A stretch of DNA of 64,000 nucleotides from NCBI GenBank assembly GCA_023053575.1, contig JAKZAP010000008.1, positions 7,482,205 through 7,546,204 of the forward strand, in the 5' to 3' direction. A program made the position numbers and the translations under genes. This document shows, piece after piece, positions 39,101 to 51,100 of the stretch; the first letter of the stretch is position 1; every line of letters starts with the position of its first letter. The DNA is from Branchinecta lynchi. Taxonomy: Eukaryota; Arthropoda; Branchiopoda; Anostraca; Branchinectidae. The notes beneath the pieces are model-generated. The model was given only the letters and a program-made list of their open reading frames with translations. It did no database searches and was not told the origin of the DNA.

Positions 39101-42100
39101 CCTGGATAGTTCCTAATCCTTTTGTGTCTAAGGTAACAACCGAACACTCTTTTCGACTCTAATCCGCCTTCGCAAGAAGCAGCCGGCAATGTATGCTAGT
39201 AAAGAAAATCTGAAATGACAGTTCACCTAATTTACCGCCTGATTTACCCGTCTTATTAAGAGTGAATTTCATAGGAGACTCTGGAAGCTCTGCGAGACTA
39301 ACGTTGAGCATACGAAACTGGAGGACGGCATGAACAGGTTAATGAACAAGAAACAAGATTGATTTTGTCCTATGGAATTCCATTGAAAACTTATGACAGA
39401 AAATACCGAAAGTGATTATACCTTTTCGGACAAAACTACTGTTACAAAGAAAGAATTAAATTAAATTTGTATTTGTAACCCGTCTAGAGACGGTAAAAGA
39501 TGAAAAGAGAGAGAAACAACACAACAACAACAACAACCAAAATAGTTAAAAGTCAGTAAACCGTTAGTAAACTTAAGACATCCGCAGGCGGATCAGCTAT
39601 ATGGAACTTTTCAATGAGATGGCTGTCCCTTGTTTAGGGGGAGGCGTAGCAAATATCTGGAAAACTGAAAGAAAATGGAACGAATTTGACGAAGATTTTC
39701 GTTACTGAAGATGGTCCAGAAAGGGGATGAAATTGGGATGCAAGAGAAATAAGAGCTTCGACCAAGGAATAAAAGATTCTACATACTATATAATGAGCGC
39801 CTTGACAGGTAAAGCTCTACACAATTTAGTAATGTATTCTACGTTCTACTAAAAAACTTGCAGTTTAAAAATTCCATGGCGGAGAAAAATGTTCAGTTTT
39901 TCGTTCAATTTATTATTAGCAAAAAAAAAACAAATCATACACTGTAAACTAACTACACCCTAAGTGAGCACTGTCCGTAACGGGTAACAGTATTCATTCA
40001 TTATTGAAAGCTGAGGCGCATAATCACGAAGATGATAAAGCGAGATTTTTCGTGAACAGTTGGTGAAAAGGACCAATTTTCTTAGGCGCCAGTGTCGCTG
40101 GTTTCGGCCAAAGGACAGACAAAAGTGTCAACACCGAAAGATACGTACAGTGTTGAAAAATGATAGCAAAATAAAGAAAAAAGACATATATATAAAGGCC
40201 TCAACCGGAACCAAGTACCATACCAAAACAGAAGGAAAACTGTCCTCGAAGCCCTGGTGTAAAGACGTCCAAATATACCTTCCCCAAAGATCTAGTTACT
40301 AATGTTCGATCCCTCTGTAACAAGTCAGATGAACTTGGTGTTCTAATGGTGCAAAATGACGTAGACATAGCATTACTTAGTGAAACTTGGAGCGCTACGG
40401 CTACCGACTGTTCTATTCCTGGTTACAATTTTGTGTCAAAGCCACGTCTTCGTCCTGACGGAACTACCTGTTCCCACGGTGGGGGTGTCGGCATTTTTGT
40501 GAAGTCGAACATTACTCACACATTTTTGGACTTGCATGAACTCACAAGGGGTAATTTGAAGTGACGTGGGTCATTGTGCGTCCTCCACGCCTCCCTAAAG
40601 GTAGCCCCTGCCTGATTTTTGCGACTGTGTAGGCTACTATTCTCCGCGTGCAGGTTACAGGCGCCATCTTGTGTTTTACCTGCGAAATTGCGTGGACGCG
40701 ATCCGTGCAAATATCATGGATGCTTAATTTCAATAGCGGGTGATTTTAATGATATAAAGCAAAGTTGGCTTGAAAATCAGTTACGGCTTGAACGAATCGT
40801 GAAGCAAAAAACAACTGAAAAAAGTCTGCTCGACTTGATTCTAACCTCCAGTAGTGACTTTTATGAAGCTCCGGTGGTTCTCCCACCTGTTGGGAAAAGC
40901 GACCACTATTGTTTAATTTGGAAACCAAACGATTCAATCCCAGTTCCCAAGAAATACCAGTTTTCATACCGCCCATTATCAGATAATTCAGTTAATAATT
41001 TCCTGTCATGTCTGAGAAATAGTTCCTGGCAAACATTGTATGACATGTCAGACGGATCGAAATGGCGCAATACTTGATGAACGAATTGTTTAGTATTTAC
41101 TTGGCTAATTTTCCTCTTAAAAAAGTTAGTAAGGGTGATAATGATAAACCGTGGATTGACCAGTCAGTTAAAAGTTTGATTAAGCTGAAATGCCAGTTGT
41201 TTCGAGATGCTTTCACGGGTCAGGCAAAACAACTCCGTAACAAAATTGTTACCATACTGAGACAAAGACGCAAAGAATACGGGAAATCTATTGTAAATTC
41301 TCTTTTTGGATCTGTTCTTACTTCAAAGAAATTTCATGAGAAGCTGCAAAATCTTAGTGGCAAGCAGAGGCCCACCACGAACCTTTGCGATGATCTGGGT
41401 GACCCTCTTCCCGTTGACCAAATGAACAAATTCTTTGCCGGTATTTGTAATTCGTTACCTCCCTTGGGTGATAAGCCCCTCGAGTCTAGTATTACTGATA
41501 TACCGATTATAATTCTACGACTGAACCCGAACTGTTCTCACGTTAACAATGAGATTCCAATTCGATTACTGATGCAATGCGCATTTCTAATCTGTAAACC
41601 TATCGCAGCAGTACTTAATCAGTGTCTTCTTCGATGTATATTTCCTAAGTGTTTCAAAATTGTTGAGGTTACCCCAATACCCAAAAAAACTAAACCCTCT
41701 AGCCTTGATGATATGCGACCTATATCGAAGACTTCGGCATTGGCCAAGCTACTAGAAAGTTTTATGTATGATTGGCTTCTGTCTGAAGTATGTGATAATT
41801 TTGACCCCAATCAGTTTGTTTTTAGGCAAGGTATTAGCACAGGGTTCGTGCGCTTGCTCTTCCACGTTTTTCCCTGACTTTTCCCTGACTTCCCTGAACT
41901 TTTTTGGTGATTTTCCCTGACCTTTTCCAGCAGTTTTCCAACACCTTTCGATTATCTCAGTGAACAAATTAACAAATTTACTGAAGAAACAAGAGCTGGA
42001 AGCTCATATGGCACTTGCACGGCTGGGTCAGAGGATTAAAGTATGAACTCGTCAATTCGTGGGTTTGTTGTGATCATATGTAAGCAAAATCCTTGAGATA

Positions 42101-45100
42101 AGAACGGTCATGGATCCTTGGAAATCACGAGAATGTATTGTTCGTAAACTCTATTTTATTTATGCATTTGGCCGTGATGATGCGCACTTTAAGGGCGCTA
42201 GAAATTCATCTGTAATGAACATCCCTGAAGCACAAATGATGATAAGCTCATCGAAATCAAGAAAATGTATATTTTGCTCGAAATTATTGTTTGCATTTTA
42301 AGAAACTCGGTTTCGGTTGTAAGCAAAACCCGTGAGGCGAAAATGATCATGGGCCCTTCCGGATCATGAATATATATCGTTTGGTTAACGTATTTTTTTA
42401 CTTTTCGGTTAAGAAACGCACTTTAAGGGCGCTAAAAATTAGTTTTAGTTTAACACCTTTCAGTTAAATGTAAACTTTGCTTAAAAGCATTTTCTGTACT
42501 TTGTGCTTAGGATTAGTACTTTAAGGTTAGGATTAGTACTTTAAGGGATGGTTGGATCTGAAAAGTGACAATTTCTGATCCAATCTTGTCAAGTTTCTAA
42601 TGTTCAAGCCAAGTTTCATCACCCTAGAACATCTGGAATTACCTTAGTTCGCGATCACCGAAATTCCGGACCCCCCACCCACCAACTCCCCTCACAGTGC
42701 CCAAACCATGTCCGATTTTGTCACTGATGTCTATAGTTCTTGTCCTTGTTCTTCCCACCAAGTTTCATCCCAATCGCTCCACTCTAAGCGTGTCACAAGA
42801 TCCCCCCCCCCACATTCATCGGATCCGGTACGGACTTAAAACGGGACATCTGAGACATGAGGTCTTCCCAAATATCATGTTTCGTTAAGATCTGACCACT
42901 CGTTCAAGAGTTATACATACATCAAGATTCCAGATTTCCTGTCCCTCCACTCCCCCACAATGGTTGGGTCGGAGAACTGATTATTTCTAAACAACCCCGT
43001 CAAGTCTCTGATGTTCAGGCCAAGTTTTATCGTCCTAGCACATCTGGAAATACCTTAGATCGCGATAGCCCAATTTCCGGACTCCCCCCAACGTGCCCAT
43101 ATCCGATCCGGTTCTATCACTGAGTATCTAGTTCTTGTGCTTGTCCTTCCCACCAAGTTTCATCCCAATCGCTCGACTCTAAGCGTGTCACAAGATTTCC
43201 GGTCCCCCCCCCCCACATTCATCGGATCCGGGTTTAAATGGGTCATTCGAGGCACGAGCTCTTTCCAAAAATCGAGTTTCGTTAAGATCCGATCATCCGT
43301 TCCAATGTTACACATTCCTCAAAATTCTGGATTCCCCCTCCTTCCACTCCCCCCACGGTGGTCAGATGGGGAAGTTGATTATTTCCAGGTTAATCTGGTC
43401 GGATCCCTGACTTGCCTGTCAAGTTTCATAGTCCTAGCCCACCTGGAAGTAACTTAACTCCGAATCATCGGAATTCCGGAAACCCCCTCCAACTCCCCCA
43501 CAGTCCACGAATCCGGTCCGGTTCTGTCAATGATGTACCTAGGGCTTGTGCTTGTTCCTCCCACCAAGTTTCATCCCGATCGCTCTACTCTAAGCGTGTC
43601 ACATGATTTCCGGCCCGCCCCCCTTCTACTCCCCCCCCCTCCCCCGCATTCATCGTATTCGGTCAGCACTTGAAATAGGACATATGAGACACGAGGCCTC
43701 TCCAAATAGCAAGTCACTAAGATCCGATCACCCGTTCGAAAGTTATGCATGTCTCTAAATTGCGGATTCCGGCCCCCATCCCTCCACCCACGATGGTCGG
43801 ATCGAGCAAGTGATTGTTTGCAAGTTAGTTTGGACGGGTCCCTGATATGCCTGCCAAGTTTCATCGCCCTAGCACATCTGGAAGTACCCTAACTCGCAAA
43901 CACCGGACTGACCGACCGACAGACCGACAGAAAAGTCGTCGGATTATGGCACTTGGCCGGAAGGCAAGTGCCATAAAAACTGAACAAAACATCCATCAGC
44001 TTCGTAAAGCCGTTCAAACTATACGAGAAATTAACAATGAGATTCCTCATTCCACAAAATGGGACGGCTCAAAGAACAGAGTTATCAACTTATTAACTTT
44101 GGACAGTAAAAAAAAACAGTAAAAACAAGAGCTACGAGCTCATATGGCACTTGTACGAGTAGGCTGTACAAGAAAGTAGATGAAAACGTCACAAAATACA
44201 CCCGCCATCCAAAAAGGCGGTTCGGAAATAGAAATAGGATATTTAGTGTCACTCATTTCTGAGCAGTTCCGGCATCGTCTCGATTGCAAATGCACATGAC
44301 TGTTCAAACTTTCATCCAAATAAATCCATTTGTTTGATCCCTAGACGTGCTACACGATTTCCGGTACTCACTCTATTTCCACCTACCGTGGCCGAATCTG
44401 GTTCGGAATAAAAAAAAATCGACCACCTAAAGCATCTTCGTTTATACCATCTACCAAGTTTCACTCGAATCTGAGCATTTTTGGAAAGTTCCGGTACCCC
44501 CCCCCCTTCCCACCAACGTTGTCGGAGCCGGTTCGGGCCCAATCTCTTAATTCCCTCATCAAGTTTGACTGAAATTGGAGCATAGCCTATCTGCAAGTTT
44601 CTAGTACCCCCCCCCCCCCCTACCTTGGCCGAATCCGGCCCAGACGCCAAATAACAAATCTAGGCCGCATAAACTCGGCACTGTCGAATTGCATCTCATT
44701 CGGTCCATCCGTTTGGTTTTTGTGCATGTCAAAAGTCCCCCCACCCCCAATTCCCCTAATCGTGGTCGCATATGGTTCGAACGCATGTTTTACATGTCGA
44801 GGCCATCGATTCGTATCACCCATGAAGTTTCACTCGAATCAGACCACTCGTTCGCAATTTATAGAAGTCCATATTTCTCTTCTCTTGCTCCCCCAAAAAT
44901 GCTCGGATCTAGGAACGGAAGTTTCCGGGGGTATGTTGTGTCAGGTTTTTAAGTCAAGATAATTCGGGTCGCTAATATGCCTGCAAAGTTTCGTTGTCGT
45001 TTTACATCTGGAACTATTCTAACTCACGACTACCGGAATTCCAGGAAACCCCCTCCAACTCCCCCCACAGAGCCCGGAAACCATCTGGCTCCCCAAAGTT

Positions 45101-48100
45101 TCGTCCCAATCCCTCTGCTTTTAGAGTTTCTTGAGTTTTCCAACCCCCCCCCCCCCATCCCCACAGGTATCGGACCCGACCCGGACGTGACACTGAACGT
45201 CCGAGGCGATAGCTCACCAGACAAGTTTCATTCAAATCCGATCACCCGTTCAAAAGTTATGCACGCCACTAGATTCCGGACTCCCCATCCACCCACTCCC
45301 CCCACGATGGTCGGGTCGGGTAAACGGCTGTTCTCAAGTCAATCTGTTCGGATCCCTGACATACCTGCCAAGTTTCATCGCCCTAGGACATCAGGAAGTA
45401 TGCCGAACTCGCGGGATCGCTAGAAATCCGGACCCCCACCCCAACTCCCCCACAGTGCCCTGATCCGGTCCGGTTATGTCAATGACGTGTCTAGGACCTG
45501 TGCTTGTTTTTCCCACCAAGTTTCATCCCGATCCCTCAACTTTAAGCGTTTCTCAAAATTTCCGGTTCCGTCCTCCAACTCCCCCCAGTGTCATCGGATC
45601 CGGTCCGGTTATGTCAATGACGTGTCTAGGACCAGTGCTTGTTTTTCCCACCAAGTTTCATCCCGATCCCTCCACTTTAAGCGTTTCTCAAAATTTCCGG
45701 TTCCCTCCTCCAACTCCCCCCAGTGTCATCGGATCCGGCCCGGATTTAAAGTGAGGTGTCTGAGACACAAGGTCATCCTAAATATCAATTTTCATCAAGA
45801 TCCGATCACCCGTTCAAAAGTTATGCACGCCACTAGATTCCTGACTCCCCATCCACCCACTCCCTCCACGATGGTCGGGTCGGGGAAACGGCTGTTCTCA
45901 AGTCAATCTGTTCGAATCCCTGACATACCTGCCAAGTTTCATCGCCCTAGGACACCAAGAAGTATGCCGAACTCACGGGATTGCTAGAAATCCGGACCCC
46001 CACCCCAACTCCCCCACAGTGCCCTGATCCGGTCCGGTTATGTCAATGACGTGTCTAGGACCTGTGCTTGTTTTTCCCACCAAGTTTCATCTCGATCCTT
46101 CCACTTTAAGCGTTTCTCAAAATTTCCGGTTCCCTCCTCCAACTCCCCCCCAGTGTCATCGGATCCGGCCCAGATTTTAAGTGAGGTGTCTGAGACACGA
46201 GTTCATCCTAAATATCCATTTTCATCAAGATCCGATCACCCGTTCGCAAGCTAAAAATACCTCAAATTTTGGCTTCACCCTCCCTCCACTCCCCCCCCCC
46301 CCCAGATGGTCGAATCGGGGAATTGATGATTTCCTATTTAAGCTGGTCGGGTCCCAGACATGCCTGTCAATTTCCATCGTCCCAGCACATCAGGAAGCAC
46401 GGAACTCGCGGGATCACTACAAATTCGGACTTCTCCCCCCCCCCCCCCAACTCCCCCAAAGTGAGCGGATCTGTTCCCGTTATATCAGTCACGTATCTAG
46501 GACTTTTGCTTGTACTTTCCACCAAGTTTAATTCGGATCCCTCCACTCTAAGTGTTTTCCAAGATTTCCGGTTTCCCCCTCTAACTCCCCCCAGTGTCAC
46601 CGGATCCGGTCTGGATTTAAAATGGAGGGTCTGAGACACGAAGTCCTTCCACGTATTAAGTTTCATTAAGATCCGATCACCCGTTCGTAAGCTAAAAATA
46701 TCTCATTTTTCCTATTTTTCCGGATTCCCCCTCCCTCCACTCCCCTCCAGATGGTCGGATCGAGGAAGCGACAATTTCTAATTTAATCTGGTCCAGTTCC
46801 TGATATGCTTGCCAAGTTTCATCGTCCTAGCTTATCTGGAAGTGCCCGAACTAGCAAAACCGGGACCGACAGACCGACTGACGGACAGAAATTACAATCG
46901 CTATATGGCACTTGAGTAAGCTCAAGTGCCATAAAAACTTGATTCATAAGTATAGACTGAACTTTTCCATTAGTTTCCCTGACCTTCTGTAACTTTTCAC
47001 GATTTTCCCTGACTTTTCCCTGATTTCCCTGACCAAAAAAAAAAATTCCCTGACTTTTCCCTGATTTCCAGAGCCGCACGAACCCTGTAGCACCTCACAT
47101 TACTTGGTTAGCCTGGTTCATGACATAATAACTGCTCGGTGTGATCGGATCTTGATGAAAGTTTATATTTAGGGTGACCTCGTGTCTCAGACGTCCCACT
47201 TTGAATCCGGACCGGAACCGATGACACTGGGAGGACCTGGAGGAGGGAACCGGAAATCTTGAGAAACTCTTTGAGTGGAGGGATCGGGATGAAACTTAGT
47301 GGGAAGAACAAACACAAGTTTTAGATACGTCATTGACATAACCGGACCGGTTCCGGGCACTGTGGGGGAGTTAGGGGGGGGGGGAGTTGGAAGGGGTTAC
47401 TGGAATTCCGCTAGTCGCGAGTTCCACAATAGTTCCAGATTTACTAAGACAACGAAACTTTGCAGGTATATTAATGACCCAACTTAATTGACTTAAGAAC
47501 CTGACACAGGGAAGAACCTTCCGTTCCCAGATTCGAGCATTTTGGGGGGAGTGAGGGAAGGGAAATACGGAAATTGACTTCCACAAATTGCGAATGAGTG
47601 GTCCGATTCGAGTGAAACTTAATGGGTGATAAGAATCGATGACCTAGACATGTAAACATGCGTTTTAACCATATGCGACCACAACTGGGGGAAATGGGGA
47701 GATGGACCGAATGAGATGCAAGTTCGACAGTGCCAAGTTTATGCGGCCTAGATTTGTTATTTGGCGTCCGTGCAGGATTCGGCCAAGGTACGGTGGGAGG
47801 GGGGGCGGGGTACCGGAAATTTGCAGATAGGCTATGCTCCGATTTCAGTAAAACTTGATGGACCGGAAGAGAGGATTAACAGATACGACGTTTATGTTCC
47901 CAACTATCCCAAGTCCTCTTCGGCCACAGTGAGGGGAGTTGGAGGGATTGCCGGAAACTTTGAAGCTCGCATGGGGGTCAAACAAGTGCTTCAATTGAAA
48001 CGAAACATGGAATGTATACAGAGAGCATATACCCTAGATGACATATTTTAGGGTCCGAACCGTATCCGACAACGGTTGTGGTGGTGGGGGGCGGGGGGGG

Positions 48101-51100
48101 GGGGGGGTAATTTTCCAAAAATGCTCAGATTTGACTGAAACTTGATAGATGGTATAAAAGAAGAAGATATCGAGGTTGGTATCGAAAATAATAACGAGAC
48201 GGACACTGCAAATAACCTGTCCGAGCCGAAGGCCAAGTCGAGGCCAAGCTGAGGCCGAGCCGAATAAGCCAAGCGCAGCGAGGTTGATATTTTGAAATGG
48301 CCATAGAGGTTGTTATACGGATATGAACCGAGATGGATGTATGTTAACTACAGTAACCTTTTTGAACAGAATATTTGTATAGGTAGGTCTTATTCTTCTT
48401 TTGTTACACTTTTTCGCAAATGGGGTAGGGGATTTTATTTTATTAAAGTAGCAAGCCAAGCCTACTAAAACGACTTCTCTTGTTACCCAAGCATTTCAGT
48501 TTCTACCAATATAATCTTTTACTTTTTTGGCGATTCAGATGCCATCTAGCGGTCCTGAAAACCTACTGTAGATCTACTACAATGACTACTCTAGGGGTCG
48601 TGAAAGTAAACAATAACAAACCCTACGTGTTGACTTATGCCAAACAAGATAATTCCAGAACAAAGACAGTGTGAATAACTAGCCTTTGGTAAGTAAGGGA
48701 TAGTAGGATGTTGTGTCAGCTAACAAGCTGTATTTTCGGTGGAAATCTGATTGTGTCAAGTTATGATCTAGGGCGCACGGGCTGGTTGTCTGTGAGAGTA
48801 AGTTGTTCTGTCCTTTTTTCAATGCTGAATAACTAGCTTTTAGAAAGCAAGGATAGTAGGATGTTGTTTCAGTTGACAAGATGTATTTTGAGTAGTAATC
48901 TGACTGTGACAAGGTTATGACCTACGGCATAGACTGGTTATCTAAGAGAGAAAAATGTTCTGTCATTTTTCAACATTTATTTTATTTTTTTATTTTTTTT
49001 TTAAAGTATTTTTTTGTGTTTTTTAGTGAAAGTATTTTTTGGATTTATTTTCTTGAGGCCGCAGCTTCTTCTTTTCAGTATTTGAGGAAAAGTGCTTGAC
49101 GAATTCAGTATTTGAAGAAAAGTGCTCGATGAACATCTGCGGATGCTATTACGGCTTCGTATCAGCCTCTCTGGAGGATGATACGAGGTCGTAACAAACT
49201 CCACAAAAGTAATTGTCACAAAATAACTGCCTTTGGGACATAGGGAGATATTTATTGCATACCTGTTCGAGAAAAGTTATAGAAGAACACTTCTACTGTG
49301 TGTCAATTGGTAAATTGACACACATCCCAAGAAGTTTAAAGCTTCGAGGATAGAATGGATCGAGCAATTAGGGAAAAAAAAGTACTGCATTTATTTGGTG
49401 CGCAGCACAACTTTTCATTTGCAGAAGGCACTGTATAATCGCTCTCGCTCGCCGTCGTGACTCATTCTTGTTATGTCCAGGTCGGATGGACAAGTCGGAG
49501 TAATTCATTCCGGTTTATTTTAATCGCGCAATGGCAAGCGATCTGGCCACATGCGGATGGCTAGCCCCAGCGTCCGACGGAAATATATTTCACGAATCCA
49601 ATGTTTTGTGATCATCGTCCTATGTAAACTGGAATTTCTTTTCCAAACAAGGGTCAGAAATCTAACAATTTCTTCAAATAATCATAGCCTTTACCGTGTA
49701 ATTCCTGCTCTCTCGGAGTCGAATCAGGGGCTGTCGAAGTGTCTAGATCTGAAGTTGGCACCAGATCGACTAGTAGGTTGTCTTGTGACGTCTCTCTGGA
49801 CTTCGACTGGAGTAGCTTGATCTGCAAGAGAAAGGAAATTAAGATTAAGTCCTGCTGTCAAATATTTATCGACTTTAAACGCTTTTTGTACAAATTTAGC
49901 TTGTATACTGTTGTCTGTCTGATGTTTCATAAATCTATCGCAAGATGCAGAATTTCAACAGATAACAGACATTTTAATGTTCCAGCCTTTAAGTGCTGCG
50001 TTTTCGTAAAACATGAAACTAAAAATCGTATTCAATGTTACTTTTAAAGGACACCTGAATGAAGAGTACCAAGTATCATCCCTATCTGTATGACTTCCGT
50101 TAACATTGCCTGCAGAAAACCCAATCCAAATACGAAATAGTGTTTCCAAGCTATGATTTTTGCTCCATTTTGCATCTGTCCTTATTTCAGTACCGAACTT
50201 TCAGTTAAGCCGAAACACATATCTCGAAGAAATTCCGATACGATCCGGCCAGCGCTGTACAAGATTTGAATGAATTGCGCTTTTTGTCTTGGAGTCTGCA
50301 TGTGCAAACCTCCAGAAACGAACATCCCTATTTTGAAAACGTCACGCTCAGGAAGATTGCTCTCCGTGGCCATGTCTGTAAATGCATTCTCCATGGTATG
50401 TTCAAGTATGGTTTCATTGTTCAGGTTTCCTTTAACGAAAAATTACCACTTAAAAAGATCTGAACACTTGTAGATACCGTCCAAAGTTTTGTCTGTACAA
50501 ATACCGCATCCCTGTGCTAAATATTATCAATCTTCTCATAGAGTAGTTTAGCAGATACTGTCTATCCAAAGACATGTTGGTCATTTAAAAATGCCCCAAC
50601 TTCACAAACAAACATGGTTAATTAAGTTTAATGCTGGCTCTCACTTGTTAGGAAGTTGCTCCGGACTGACCGGAAAGTATATATGAAGAGCTTGTTCCAC
50701 CCTACTTACCGTAGTTACTACACAGGAAGTCACGAGTTTTGGCTTCTTAGACTCATTTTTTTTATTTTCCGTAAAATATCACTCCGCGGCGTAATCCGGC
50801 AAATCACGTTACAGATACTCGTAGTTACCACGCTCCCGAGCATGGTTAGCAAATATTTACTATTTCGAGAAGGTTGGAACGGTCAGCGTAGTAACTTTTC
50901 GTGAGGTTGGAAGGTAATTAGTAACTAACAGTTACTATTGTTGGAAGGGTGGAACACGCTCGAAGTATACTAAGAGAATTGAGTGTATTTGAAGGCTTTT
51001 CTCACGTGTTTCGTTGAATCAGAAAATGTTTTCTATCGAAAGACGCTTGACTCCTCCAAAGAAAGCCCGAACTTGAAAATAGGAAACGTGTCAACTTCCA

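Larger units (their letters stand above)
41840..47087. mobile_element. hAT-like element (CAGGGTTCGTGCG ends, 5-bp TAGCA duplication) filled with H elements
   Basis: Ends CAGGGTTCGTGCG and CGCACGAACCCTG, flanked by TAGCA at 41,835-41,839 and 47,088-47,092. Removing the element and one TAGCA restores the LINE codons (G-I-S-T-S-H-Y-L-V) in frame. The subterminal zones carry repeated TTTTCCCTGA words (41,868-41,930 and 46,970-47,065). The unfilled element would be only about 300 bp. The middle 4.9 kb consists of two H elements. CAGGG ends fit hAT; 5-bp duplications are unusual but are known for some hAT lineages. No transposase is seen. Confidence 0.85.
40292..47136 (+). pseudogene. Broken CR1-like LINE ORF2, interrupted by a 5.2-kb DNA element
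   Basis: Endonuclease start TNVRSLCNKSDELGVLM ... IALLSETW, then GGGVGIFVKS, a stop at 40,562 and frameshifts. A second frame gives the GDFN motif (IAGDFNDIKQSW), LLDLILTSS and the SDH motif (VGKSDHYCLIW). After another shift near 41,065 the frame enters RT with VEVTPIPKKTKPSSLDDMRP and reads to FVFRQGIS at 41,839. The next codons are at 47,093-47,136 (TSHYLVSLVHDIITA). Everything between is the inserted element. The LINE is cut off at 47,136 by an H element, so the catalytic YxDD box is missing. Dead copy; a different, older subfamily than the two other LINEs here. Confidence 0.8.

Noticed and set aside
43947..46933. H terminal hairpins as transcription terminators or microRNA precursors
   Set aside because: They occur at the same place in several element copies and are best explained as element ends; the stems are short (11-13 bp).
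42697..47659. Many overlapping plus- and minus-strand frames of 60-166 codons rich in Pro/Ser (for example 45,487-45,987)
   Set aside because: They are translations of the C-rich H monomers; the same peptide recurs because the DNA is tandemly repeated, and all frames are equally open.
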